Assembly: GCA_010015655.1 (NCBI GenBank) | Contig: ML976662.1 | Span: 330,255-394,254 of the forward strand | Source: Bimuria novae-zelandiae CBS 107.79 | Taxonomy: Eukaryota; Ascomycota; Dothideomycetes; Pleosporales; Didymosphaeriaceae | DNA length: 64,000 nucleotides | Reading direction: 5' to 3' | Shown: one piece after another, positions 1 through 10,419 of the stretch | Numbering within the stretch: the first letter of the stretch is position 1 | Layout: every line of letters starts with the position of its first letter | Position numbers and translations under genes: made by a program | Notes under the pieces: generated by a model | Database searches by the model: none | The model's input: only the letters and a program-made list of their open reading frames with translations | Told to the model about the DNA's origin: nothing

Positions 1-326
1 TTTGTATGACGATGAAAGTGTTTAAGGTGAGTTATTACAGCACCACGAGACACAAACTTTCTCTGTAAGAGTTAGATTATATTCTAAACAGGTTTTAAAT
101 GACTTACACCACAAAGATCGCTTTCACCCTTCTCAAAAGGTGCTCTACAGAAAACCTCTCCTGTAGCGACTATATAGTCTCCATTTAAATTAACGTCGTA
201 CATTGGGAAACCTACAGGCAGGCTTTCAAGCCCAATATACCATTGGTAAGGTGGCTAATCATGTTAGAATCCTGTTGTAAACGTGTTCTATTAACATACA
301 TATTTATTCAGTACTTCAGAGGCCAT
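1..326 (-). CDS. Spliced C2H2-type zinc-finger-like protein, 3' part outside window
   Basis: Gene found by splicing the minus strand. Exon 1 (300-326) encodes MASEVLNKY. A 45-bp intron (255-299, GTATGT...ATTAG with CTAAC branch) follows, then exon 2 (108-254, 49 codons, no stop), a second 45-bp intron (63-107, GTAAGT...TTACAG) and exon 3, which runs off the window. Phases match at both junctions. Exons 2 and 3 contain Cys-Arg-Ala-Pro..., then LCG, then THLKHFH, which gives a Cys/Cys/His/His spacing like a degenerate C2H2 finger; that reading is inference. A TATAAATA lies about 75 bp upstream of the ATG. The visible exons carry no stops, unlike the neighbouring transposase gene. It may be the second gene of the same transposon or a host gene; function unknown. 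Confidence 0.6.
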
Positions 327-2353
327 ACTCTGCGCGGTGTTGTAGTTTTGAAAGTGTATGAAGTGTAGAAGATATGGAATGGTTAGCAGAGAGATTGTGA
401 ATATTTATAGGGAAAAGCTTTTAACACTAGAGTAAATCAGGTTTAGAACGTGATTAGATCATGTTTTAGGCAACGCTAATGCATACCCCGCTTCCTGCGT
501 TCCTCAAACTCTGCCCTTCGCATATCCAGCTCTAGTTATGCTTTCTCAATCAACACCTTCCTTTCCCTTAGAGCTTAGAGCTTCTCTTTAGTTTGCAGTT
601 GCTGGCTGTTCATCAAGGCTCGTTCCCTAAAATCTACATCAGCACTGAATCACGATTAGAAGGTGATAGAATCATGTTTACGACAACTTACTTAGGAGCT
701 GGTGTTAAACCTGGTGAAGACCTTGCAGGTGATGGTTGTACTGGTGTTGAGCGTATTGTTGATACTGAACGTGATCGAGACGTAGTCCTTCGTTGTTTTA
801 CGTATCCTGACGAGTTTGAAGGTAGTTGTAGGCCCTCATCATCATCTGAGATCTCCATAAGATCTCCCTCTGTACTCTGTTTCTCTAACAGTTTTCGTTT
901 TCGTTCTAATCATGTTTTAGTTACTAGAAAGAATATTATATATAAAAACTTACTTGTTTCTCTTGCCCTACTCTTTGCAAAACGCGCACTAATTGTGAGC
1001 TTCTCGCGATATGCGTGGCGTATTCCATATCTATTATGGGCATCGTATTCCTTAAGATCGTGCAGATCTATTTTCTGCGAGCTAAAACATGTTACAAATA
1101 GAATTAAATTATGTTCTGGCGGACTTACGTAGTGATAGCTGCAAGTGGTGAAAGACCTTTCCCACTTCAATATGATTCATTGCCTTGCTGTTCAGCAGCG
1201 TTTGAAGTTGATTCTAACTTATTTCAGTTCTCTTTTAAAAGGTAGCTAAAGCACTGCACAAGCCCTGAGGCTATAGTAACAGGCTTCTTATCCTTTTCCC
1301 AGTCTTGGACGCTCTTCCTTGGCTCTTGGGCAACTAAATCATGTTAGAATTATAATCTAAACACGTTTTGGTGTACTCACTGAGTAGACCTATAAGTTGT
1401 TGATAGCCGTTCTGTGTTTAACAATCCACAAGTTGTATCGTACGCCCAAACGAAGAATCTACTACGTGATCCTCTCCTACTGTAGCTCTTTCTATACCCG
1501 TTTAAAGTGTGCAAAACAGAATCGAACTATTAATCGTACGTGAAAGTCTAGATTGCGGTTGTAGGGGTTAATTAACCTTAGGTATTGAGCGAACCCTAGA
1601 ATCGTAATTAGAACAGGTTTAGAACTTATTTCGTGAAAATATCTCGAGTTTGCTTGTCACACATATCAACAGTAATCCTAACCAGTCCTTCGCCATGAAG
1701 GTGATACCACTAAAACGGCTTTCTAACACGTTCGTCGCATATTTGAAAGAATGCAGAAAGGCCTAGCTGATAGATCTCTGGCGATTCCTCGTCGGTAAAG
1801 ATCCTTCCAAGGGAGATCACTGCGACTTTGTTAAACATATTCTAAAGGTGTTTAAATTAGGTTTCCATACGTTTGCCATTTCCTGGGTGGAATATTGCCA
1901 GTAAAATCTCCTTCCATGGTGGCTCGCAGCGCGCGTATGACATATCCATCTGAAATGTCTCTTGGTCATGAAGAATCCTAATTGCGCCATCGTATATACA
2001 GATAACTATAGTACCTGATACTGTGGATATAACCTTTCGTATATAAGCCTGCTGATGTGAGTAAACGTGATTAAAACAGAATAGAATCATGTTTTACCCT
2101 TTCTGGGAACTGGTCTTCATGTTTCTGCTGGTACAACACGCCTCCAATACCAGAATCGTATGGAAAATTGATTAGTTTCTCTTCTGTGATGATAATATCC
2201 AATCGATCCTTGTTAGCAAAGGTAATATTAAAGTCCTCAATACTGTGGAAGCCTTGGCTTTGTAAAAAAAAAGCCGCCAGTTGTAGTAAGTCAAGGAATT
2301 GTGCTAAAACATGTTAGAATTAGGTTTTCATAATGATCTATAGGTATACATAC
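63..2353 (-). other. Family of related short introns (10, possibly 11)
   Basis: Introns at 63-107, 255-299, 645-691, 906-953, 1082-1128, 1334-1380, about 1596-1630, 1820-1870, 2052-2097 and 2304-2353, plus a possible one at 427-486. Beyond the donor, branch and acceptor they share an upstream block like AAACvTGTTTAGA and a tail like TTCTAACATGATTTAG. The clearest pair is 63-107 and 1334-1380. They recur roughly every 150-270 bp across two adjacent genes. Confidence 0.6.
402..409 (-). promoter_or_regulatory. TATA box of the minus-strand C2H2-like gene
   Basis: TATAAATA on the minus strand, about 76 bp upstream of the ATG at 326, followed by a pyrimidine-rich leader. This is ordinary core-promoter architecture for a filamentous fungus. 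It lies inside the possible last exon of the upstream gene, so the two transcripts are packed tightly or one of the readings is wrong. Confidence 0.45.
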
Positions 2354-2600
2354 ATCTTGTTAAACCGGGGGTGAGCATTAGATGAAGGATATTCTTAATA
2401 TCCTGCAGTTGTTTCTGCTAGGTAACATGTGGTAGAGGAGGAATATGGTCGTGTATTCTAATTGAGTTTAGAACAACATAAGGCTTTGCGCCTAGGTTGG
2501 CTGGAATAATAATATCGAAAGTAACAGGGCAGGTTTTGTGTTTAACTGTAAGCAGGTGGGTGGTATGTATAAAGGTAGTGTATTGTGTGTGTTCTGTGTG
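476..2600 (-). pseudogene. Intron-rich DDE/MULE-like transposase gene, decayed
   Basis: At least nine minus-strand exons can be joined: about 2354-2600, 2098-2303, 1871-2051, 1631-1819, 1381-1595, 1129-1333, 954-1081, 692-905 and 476-644. Introns are 45-51 bp. Phases agree at most junctions, but not at 1334-1380, and the donor near 1630 has lost its GT. The central exons carry a WKEILLAIF strand, then FQICDERV, a YHLHGEG motif followed by VDM, and a CFAHF motif. This order resembles the catalytic core of fungal MULE-like DDE transposases; the assignment is from memory of the family, not a search. The C-terminal part has an acidic SDDDEG stretch, a Ser/Arg/Pro-rich linker and a charged coiled coil (MRRAEFEERRKR). 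In-frame TAG, TAA and TGA codons sit where CAG, CAA or CGA is expected, so the copy is decayed by C-to-T change. The 5' start is not resolved, and the end is either TAG near 476 or one more exon. Confidence 0.6.
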
Positions 2601-2607
2601 TGTGTGT
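2582..2607. repeat. GT-rich microsatellite
   Basis: Imperfect (GT)n run interrupted by TTCT, at the putative 5' end of the intron-rich transposase gene. It may be leader sequence. The open frame across it (alternating His/Thr) is a by-product of the repeat. Confidence 0.6.
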
Positions 2608-2764
2608 ACATGGAGTGATCAGAGGCTCGTTTATAGTGATCGAGCTGACTCATGAGACTAGTGTCGTCATGTGACATAGCCCTAGGCTGCTTACAAGAGT
2701 AAACGCAGGATCTTTCTAGAGCAGGACGGCACCGGCCATAGGCGCTTGCGGGTCTCTTACGTGA

Positions 2765-3020
2765 GGCATAGGTGATTGGTTGATTGGTTGGGTTTCAGTT
2801 GACGGGTCCTGGATCATTGCTGATCCGCTCTGCCACGCTTCAACCCCTCTATATAAGCTAGCTGTTCCCAGAGGCCTGCTGTTATCTGACTTCTATCTAC
2901 GAATATGCATATTAAATCTTAAGCCTTGTATATTGCACTAGAATCTTAGGTCTATAGACGCGCTCTACATGATGTCTTGTGGCTATAATGCCTTTAGTCC
3001 CCCCCTAATAATTAACTGTT
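2765..3020 (-). mobile_element. 3' end of a Tad-like LINE (reverse copy)
   Basis: The reverse complement aligns by eye with the 3' end of the large LINE around 30285-30326 plus 37085-37323. Shared landmarks are an AGGGGG.GACTA block, GGGAACAGCTAG versus GGGACAGCTAG, GCGGATCAGCAATGATCC versus GCAGATCAGCAATAATCC, and a terminal run of CAAT-like repeats (2771-2793 here). Only the 3' few hundred bases are recognisable. The TATA-like string in it is not evidence of an LTR. Confidence 0.5.
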
Positions 3021-4126
3021 ATTTATATTAGCTTGCCCTCGTGCCTATAGGGTTTAAGTTATGTTCTCTGACTTTAGTATTTCTGGTTGTGCTATCTCTT
3101 ATAATTTTCCTACGTTGCCATGCTTCGCGGTGTGATCGGCTATACAGTACTAGGAGTACTGTCGCGGCGTAGCTCCACGAGAGCCCTGCTCCGCCCGAGC
3201 GTGCATTTGGCTCAGCTAAGCATAAAAATCCCCGCCTAAATCTCTTCAGACCTTGTAGAATGGGTTGAAGTGCCACCGCTCCGACGCTTTAGATCGACCT
3301 GTGGATGAGGCTGTCTGGGAATCTGTACTGTTAAGATGGCACGGATAGAAGCATGCCGGGTGTTCTTAAAGCGACTCGTGCCGTTATTATTGGCCTATGT
3401 AATACACCTAAGCGCGTAGCTGTCTATAAGCTATAAGGATTGTTTGCACTATTCCTCGCTTGCTGCCATTGCCTTGTCGCTACTAAAGTCTATTGACAGC
3501 TTCAGCAAATACACAATATAAGCACGCACCACGGTTCGACGTCTATACTATTTGCTGCTTAAGACTAAAGATTAGGTACTAGAAGCAAAATGCTAATGCT
3601 AATTTAAGCTGTAAGAAAACTCGAGATTTGCTTTTAAGGCGAACGAGAAACACTAGTTAGGCTAATTAGTTACTAATTTTAGTTTTTGGTTTCCTGTTTT
3701 TAAACTCTCACCTCTAGATTTAGATGAGCCATTTCTCCGATTAGCTCATATCGTGTCTAGGGCAAATTAGATCTATATTAAGGGTCTAACGCGGACGGCG
3801 CTGCAGTAAGGCGCTTGCTAAACTTATTTTAATAATTAGCAGGGTTTTAGAAGCGCACTATTAAAGTTAGAGCAGGTTAGCCACTCTAAAGTAGTAATTA
3901 ATAATATCCTTATTATTTAAAATTCTTTGACCTGGTTATTTACTCTAATACTTTGATTGAGTTCCGCGAAGGTAGGTAATGCGTGAACGTCTTTTTAGTT
4001 TTTTATTATAACGTTAGTGCAACTTTTAGAAATGTATTAATTACGTTCTACTTAAGAATCTTAACGTTCTTAATCAAGTGCCGCATGTATTCCAAATTAA
4101 CTACATTTTTAGTACCACGTCGACGC
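3021..4126. other. Decayed AT-rich DNA, no gene recognised
   Basis: TpA-rich, stop-dense sequence on both strands. Short open stretches near 3028-3276 have no recognisable motif. It may be the eroded upstream part of the reverse LINE copy, but no RT or nuclease motif is visible. Confidence 0.4.
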
Positions 4127-4800
4127 TTAACTATGGCTAAGGTTTAATGACACTCTTTTGCGGCAACGCTTGCTTGTTATGGTTGATGGGTCACCTGCCC
4201 GCGGCTTTGCCTCGGGGCTGTTTCGGAGGATACCGTGCCCTACGCTCACGTTGGGTCGATCTCCATACAGAGTTAGACTGTAATCGATCGTCTCAACCGT
4301 ACCGCCCACATGCATACAGTACATTGATCATACAGTTAATGCAGTGGCATGATCGCTCTTCGGAAGAACCTATGCTTCCCTTGATTCTTCTCAGCTCTGA
4401 GCGAGCGGCACAGTCTCGGTACGGGTCATTATCCTAATGGAGTGAATTGCCGAAGGATTCTTGTTTATTCTCGCATTTTGAGAATCGGTTTTCCAGTATC
4501 GTCTCAGAAAACGCAAGTTATAGCGCTCACACGTATCACCGAATATGCAATAGCCTATGAGGGGCCTCGACCCTACACCAAGACGTCCGCTTAGGTAGGC
4601 TTACTTGCTTTTACTTTGACACGGGGTCGTTAACGCGTGCGTTATGCGCATTATATTTGGGGTGGGAGCCTTCTTGTATCATGCAGATTTGTGAAGGCGA
4701 TCGGAAATCTTGTCACCTCCAGCAATGAATTGACGCGAAGGTGAGGGTGTGACATTAGCGCCTAAACGTGGCCCATGTTTGGTGCTATTAGATTGCGGCA
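4127..4800. other. GC-normal island, unidentified
   Basis: About 670 bp of clearly higher GC than its flanks, without the TpA excess seen around it. Opposite-strand open frames of 65 and 96 codons overlap within it and neither shows a motif or plausible splice structure. It could be single-copy host DNA, a pseudogene, or a transposon fragment too unique to have been mutated. Confidence 0.35.
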
Positions 4801-5540
4801 ATTCTTACGCTTATCTATTAGTCGCTTGCATAGTGTGCTGGATGCTATTTTAAGCGCTATAGGTAAGATGCTTAAAAGAGAGCCTAAATTATAACTTTAG
4901 GCCTTAGAACCGCTCCTGCATTATAATAATTAGCTAGTCTAATAATTGTTACTATATTAAGAGTATTACTAAGACAAGTTTTAGAGGTCGCGGCCTTTCC
5001 TTCCCTATTAGGGACTAGATAAGTGCTAATTAGACCCTTTTACGTATATATAGCTTAATATTTTTAGAATCGTAAAAACTAAATCCTAATTTTCTGTTTT
5101 CGATTTCCGCATGCTAGAATCGCTATAGCCAGTATTTAAGGCAACACTCCCCGCCGAAAATAAAAACTTTAATTCGGCCCTTTAACAGATTAAGAAAAGC
5201 GAAACTTAATTACAAATACAGAAACTTTAGAAATCTTAATTTATGTTATGCTTAATCTATTATTAAGGATAATAACTATATATAGTAATTTTCTAAGAGA
5301 AGTCTAACTGCACTTACACTTACTTTTAAATATTTACTAACGCTACCTTTACAGAGATAACGTTGCAAGTTAACTTGTTAAATATCTTAGCAACTGTCGC
5401 GAGAGTCTTATAAGCTATTACATATCCTTTTATATTTAGACCTATAGAATTGCCGTTGCGGTCGTCGCAGGCACAGACAGCAAACCGATAAGCTAGCTCT
5501 ATAACACGATAAGTCTATTAAAAGCAGCAACAGTCGTTTG
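4801..5540. other. Decayed AT-rich DNA, no gene recognised
   Basis: Very TpA-rich sequence with stops in all frames and no terminal repeat or conserved motif that I can see. Confidence 0.4.
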
Positions 5541-6267
5541 ATTGCGTCGGCGATACGATGGCGACGACGGAGCTCAAATACCGCTCCAGCACTGTCACAA
5601 CACTACATGCAATCACTGATGGGTTCCATGATCAGCCCATGGCCAGCCGACAGTGTTTGCGACGGATCGCGTTGACGAACCCTCGGGCTAGTCGACATCA
5701 CCTCTCTCACAGACCACCTCACAGACCGCCTCACAGACAGGGCATGCTAACATTGGTGCCATAGAATAATGCAGGTGAACAGACAACATCGTCCACTGTC
5801 ACCCCTGCCCATGTCGAAGTTGTATTGGCCCCTCGAAACATGCGAAAGGTTAGGCCAGCTGTCCCCTCGACTCGGCTTATTCTCTGACTCCCATCTACCC
5901 CTATGTGTATGCCGTGCTTTGAGTCCTTATCGTGATCTGTAGCGGTAATGGTCTTCTGGTAGTATGCATCCATCTACCCCCATGCCGTATGATATATTCC
6001 CTCCGTCTTGTTTTTCTTTTTATGTCGCGAAGCTGCCCACTAACTTAGTGCCTACGTAGCCGAATTTTGTGGTGTAATCCGCTGAGCGCAGCGGCAGCAG
6101 CGTTTTGTCGTGACGCAACTCTACAAAGAGCAAAGCTCGCCTGAGCGCGCCATTAGATCTACTTAGGCGTGAGAGCATTCTCGCGGATAATCACGGACCC
6201 TGTGGCAATGAGGTCTGTTGCTTCGCTCGCCAAAGCCTCGTCTGCTAGGCGAACCTCTAAATCTAGG
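5541..6267. other. GC-normal island left of Fot1/pogo-like copy 1
   Basis: Unmutated sequence carrying only short open frames (68-80 codons, overlapping on opposite strands, no motifs). It is the target DNA into which the pogo-like element inserted at TA 6268-6269. No gene can be supported. Confidence 0.4.
5707..5742. repeat. 12-bp tandem repeat, three copies
   Basis: Three consecutive units of TCACAGACCNCC, the last degenerate (TCACAGACAGGG). No function evident. Confidence 0.7.
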
Positions 6268-6269
6268 TA

Positions 6270-8159
6270 CCCGCGCCACTCGCCAACCCTGCGGGTTGGC
6301 GCTGCGCAGCTTAACGTAACTTCGTGGCTTAACGTAACTTTACGACGCGCTTTTTACTCTATCCTTACTTTATAACTTATAAAAATGCCTAAATTCTATA
6401 GCGAGAGTTATAAAATTAAGGAGCGCATCTTAGCTTGTATCTCTAGCTTTTTTAATAAAGAAATACCTAATATTGCGGCTGCAGCACGCGACTAGTGCGT
6501 GCCTATTTCGCGACTTCAAGCGCGCGTTAAAGGCAGAACGAGCCGCTATAACTACACTAGGTCGAATCTACGCCTCTCGCCAGTGCAAGACGAAGCTCTA
6601 AAGTTATATATACGCCGCTGCGATAGTATTAGCATGTCTTATCTTATGCTATAGCTAAAAGGCGCTGCCTAGTATATCCTTAACCGCGCGCATCCTAACG
6701 GCAGCGCTCTACTACTTAGTAAAGACTAGACCGCGTAGTGGCTGCACTAGAATTCTAAGTGCCGCTACATAAAGTAGAAGTCGCAGGATATTAATAGGAC
6801 GGTAATAGTAATAATAAAAGCATATTTTTAGCATTTTATTAAGCTTAAGAAGGTTATTAATGCCTACGGCATTACCGCATTAGACACCTATAATATAGAC
6901 AAAACCGGGTTCCGTATAGGCGTTAGCGGTAGCTAATAGATTATTACTATAGAGTTAAATTGCCCTTAGGTCTCCGCGTTAGAGACCTCGCGTAATTATG
7001 TTACCTTAATTATATTAATCTCTAGCGATAGTAAGGTCTTTAATCCTATACTTATCGTGCAAGGCGTTAATTACCTTTATTAATAGTATACTAACACCGC
7101 GCTGCCTAATAATTATATAATTACTACGTTAATATCTAGCTATACTAATAATTTAATATTAATTAAGTAGCTAAAGTTTTTTAAAAAATAGACGCGTGCG
7201 CGGCAGAAGGGCGTATAGTAATTACTTATATTTAATAGATTTAGTAGCTATTTAACTATTAAGTTTATTAAGTACTACGATAGGTATAATATAATACCTT
7301 TCTTGCTATCGCCTCACGCATCTTATTACCTGCAGCCTCTTAACGTCGTCTGTTTTTAGTCGTTAAAGAATAATTATAAGAAGGCTATAGAGATAGCTAC
7401 ACGTACTAGGTGCACTAACTTTAATAAAGTTAAATTTTTACACGCGTATTACGGTATTAGAATAGCTACTTTTAAACATAGCACTATACTTAGTACTTAA
7501 GAGAAGTTAGGTATTTTTCTATTTAATCTAGAGATTATATACATAAAGCTGCCTACAGTGCGTACGCTATTACTATTACTTTTATCTATAGTTAATTTAT
7601 TACCTATCGCTAACACGCCTACGTTATACTAATAGTAGCATAAAAAGATGTCGCGCGCTCTAGAAAGGAGCAATATTTCCAGCTATAGGCTTAAAAAGTT
7701 CCTAAAAAGCTTATAATTGCTTATTAATAGTCTCGCGCTGGCCCAGCGAGACCTCTTAGCTATTACTATAGTGGCCTAACAGCGCTAGAAAAGGCAGGTT
7801 AAAGATGCCAGGCAGGTATAGAAAGGCGGCGTAGTCACCGTAAAGGCAGCGCGACAAGCTATTAATCATCGTGTGGAGCAGGAGGCACAAAAGGCTGCTA
7901 GACAGGCTGCAAAAACGTACAAGGACGCGCACTTGCAGGCGCCACAAAGTCAGCCCCGGCAGGTGCCATCTCTCAGAGAGATGACAGTAGATCCTGCCCT
8001 ACTTGCTACACCGACGCCAGCGTATATATCGCCATATAATTGAAGTCTTCGCCGTCAAAATCATCCTCGAATGTCAATTCGCTATAAAAAGTGACGTTAA
8101 GCCGAGAAGTTACGTTGAGCTGCGCAGCGCCAACCCGCAGGGTTGGCGAGTGGCGCGGG
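6270..8159 (+). mobile_element. Fot1/pogo-like Tc1-mariner element, copy 1 (1890 bp)
   Basis: Flanked by a TA duplication (6268-6269 and 8160-8161). The terminal inverted repeats start CCCGCGCCACTCGCC and are perfect for about 41 bp, then continue with an imperfect, doubled AACGTAACTT subterminal block. The repeat contains a hairpin with CGCCAACCC and GGGTTGGCG arms around TGC. Size and organisation match copy 2 at 39503-41392, which is also exactly 1890 bp. Confidence 0.92.
6385..8043 (+). pseudogene. Fot1/pogo-like transposase, RIP-inactivated
   Basis: The frame from the ATG at 6385 to the TGA at 8043 spans 553 codons and is interrupted by many TAG/TAA codons. The N-terminus (MPKFYSESYKIK, then NIAAAARD) fits a psq-type helix-turn-helix, followed by a CENP-B-like DNA-binding segment. 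Near 6888 the first catalytic block reads NIDKTGFRIG, where the usual motif is MDETG, so even the Glu has become Lys. The C-terminal third is Arg/Lys/Ala-rich. The protein would cut and paste its own element at TA sites, but this copy cannot encode it. Confidence 0.85.
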
Positions 8160-8169
8160 TATACTTAGC

Positions 8170-8328
8170 ATGCTTGACTTGCTCGCTTCGAGCATGTTAA
8201 GCGCAGCCTTGGCTTTCTGCATATGCTCGACTTGCTCGCTTCGAGCATGTCGAGCGCAGCCTTGGCTTTCTGCATATGCTCGACTTGCTCGCTTCGAGCA
8301 TGTCGAGCGCAGCCTTGGCTTTCTGCTT
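8170..8328. repeat. 53-bp tandem repeat, three copies
   Basis: Units begin at 8170, 8223 and 8276. Each contains the hairpin TGCTCG-CTT-CGAGCA and the string CGCAGCCTTGGCTTTCTGC. The array starts 9 bp after the right TA duplication of the pogo-like element and is hardly mutated. The open frames on both strands here are repeat-generated. Confidence 0.9.
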
Positions 8329-8343
8329 CGAGCGCTTCGAGCA

Positions 8344-8353
8344 GTCACGTGAC
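8344..8353. promoter_or_regulatory. GTCACGTGAC E-box palindrome
   Basis: Perfect 10-bp palindrome containing CACGTG, about 100 bp upstream of the end of the presumed 5' LTR of gypsy element A. The same palindrome occurs in LTRs of other families in this window (30615, 36969, 48703, 62369). The core is the binding site of bHLH factors of the Cbf1/Pho4/SREBP type; use by such a factor is inference. Confidence 0.45.
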
Positions 8354-8478
8354 CTGCCCATTGCTGTGCCACCATTGGCTCCCATAAGACCTTGGTCGTC
8401 TCAGAATGTTAGCCTGGTGATGCTAAATACAGATCCTAACAGCGCCTTATAACACTTTAACTACCTACTAAGTATAAC

Positions 8479-9560
8479 ATGGCAGGACCTAGCACTCCGG
8501 CTGTAGCACTAGCCCTAGAAAGGACCCTAAGAGAAGTTATAGTCAAATAAGCGGCATAGATTACATAACTTTAAGATATTATTAACTAGATAAATAAGAA
8601 GATAAATAGCTAGAAGGACGTAAAATAGTAGCTAAAGATCTTTAAGCCTAAGCTCTATAATAGTAAGAATTATCTAGTAACGTTCCTAACGACTATAGAG
8701 TTGTTTATCTAATACAACCTAGGAAAGTTTAAGACTAACTAAGATAAAATCTTAGTTACCTGCATAAATATGTAAAGCAAGGTAGTAAAGTAAGCTAGGC
8801 TAATAATTAATAACTTCTTTAAGAATGATAAACTTAAGGATTACGATGACACCACAAAGAAAGCTATAAAAAACTAAGAATTCTTTTATAATACTATAAA
8901 AGACATGTTTAGCACGATTAATAAAGAATACTAGGCTAAAACTTGCCTTTAACGTCTGCGTTAAGAAAACTCGGTAATACTTTATACGCTAGAATTTAAA
9001 TAGATTAAAGTAGAATTAGTTACATAGGGTAACGCTCTACTTATAATTACCTACTATAATAGGCTTAAGGAAGCTATTAAGGACGAGCTAGTCTACTAAA
9101 AGAAACCTAATAACCTAAAGGAACTTATTAATTAAGCTATAAAAGTCGATAATTGCTAATACAAAAGAGAAATAGGTAAGTAACATAAAAAATATATATT
9201 TATAAAATTAAAAAATTATGCGTAGTCTATAAATCTTAATAGAGATAGAGATGTTATTATAGCTAATAAAGCTTATTAGCACAAGGAATAGGCTAATAAA
9301 AACTAGAAGTTTAGAGAACTTAGGTAAGGCAAGAACTCTATATCTCCTAAAGAAAAGTAATAATAATATAAGGATAAAGCATGCCTTTATTATAAAGAAT
9401 AAGGATACTTTACTAGAGACTATAAGAAGTAGAAGATAAAGGTTAATATAACTAACCTCCTTAAGGTAGTGATAGCTACTCTTACTCTAGTTAATAGAAT
9501 TGAAAACCTTACGCAAGAGATTCCTAACCTAATAAAATAAGTAAAAGAATAAATAGTTCT
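8479..9560 (+). pseudogene. Gag of gypsy element A, RIP-inactivated
   Basis: The ATG at 8479 opens MAGPSTPAVALALERTLREV, a typical N-terminus of fungal gypsy Gag. The following 350 codons keep one frame, with many TAG and TAA codons at former Trp/Gln positions. The middle (YYNRLKEAIKDELV) looks like the retrotrans_gag domain. A nucleocapsid zinc knuckle appears near 9380 in eroded form (CLYYKE). It would form the virus-like particle of the retroelement; this copy is not translatable. Confidence 0.65.
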
Positions 9561-9944
9561 ATAAGAATATAATATCTTTAGCTAATTAATAGAAGGAACA
9601 TGCTAGGTATGTAATAGTAGACTACATTATCTACCTTAGTATACTTAAAAAATAGTACTATAAGAACTATATGCTTAGGACGCCTACTAGCTAATAAAAA
9701 AATATAAAAAGTAGTAGTACATTATTTATATTAAATTATAATAATTAATTAATACGCACGTGCAGAATAGTAGTAATATACTAAAAAGGAATATTAATAG
9801 TACTATAAAGGATAGGCTAAGGTAGCCCGCATCCTTAGTAACTTAGATTATTATTAAGTAAGTAAAGACTAGTATAGGGTACTTAGTAACTACTATAAAT
9901 ACTTTCTACTTTATTAAATAAAATACTATAAGTAGAATAGTTAG

Positions 9945-10075
9945 CATAGGTACTTTAAAGACACCTGCGACATCTATGCCTAGCAGAAATACGCAATTGG
10001 ATGGTTCCTACGGGGCGTGGATCCCCACAACCCCAGAAACGTTATAAGAGTAACCTAGACAGGACACGAGGAAAC
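9945..10075. other. Unmutated patch inside element A
   Basis: About 130 bp of normal GC, including ACGGGGCGTGGATCCCCACA, surrounded on both sides by heavily TpA-shifted gag-pol. No homology to other repeats in the window was noticed. Confidence 0.4.
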
Positions 10076-10419
10076 CTACCTATCTATCTAGTAGGATAAG
10101 TGTTACCTATAGTGCTTAGCGTATCTAAGCCTGCAAGAGGAGGCAGCCTCCTCTAAAAATTAACTAAGCTACTATAAGCTTATAAGGCACGAATGCCTTA
10201 CTCTAAACTACTCTTAGTATAGGATACTAGGAGTATATAAATTTAATAAAATTAAAGAAGCCTATAGTATATACTACTAGCGTTATAAATAGCATAAAGT
10301 TAAGAAAATCTTAAAACTAGCTTAGGTTAAGAACTAGATTTAAGAAGCTATAAGCCTAAATAGTAAGCCTAAGGACTTAAAAAACTAAAGCATTATTAGG
10401 TAATAAGCTATACTAGTAA

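Noticed and set aside
63..2480. Regularly spaced 35-bp motifs that first looked like a CRISPR-like or binding-site array
   Set aside because: Splicing the minus strand gives continuous protein-coding exons between the motifs, with proper donor, branch and acceptor sites, so they are introns.
2840..2870. CTATATAAGC and flanks as an LTR promoter
   Set aside because: The reverse complement matches the 3' end of the LINE including its repeat tail. The TATA-like string is on the wrong strand for that element.
4127..4437. Opposing open frames of 65 and 96 codons
   Set aside because: No motif, no splice or promoter context, and mutual overlap.
8097..8385. Overlapping open frames of 62-92 codons on both strands
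   Set aside because: Produced by the 53-bp tandem repeat and the pogo-like inverted repeat; no real protein signature.
8355..8441. Similarity of this stretch to the reverse complement of the family A LTR (CTTGGTCGTCTCAGA versus CTTGGCGTCTGAGA)
   Set aside because: Orientation is wrong for a 5' LTR and the match is short; only the terminal AGCGCCTTATAACA match is used.
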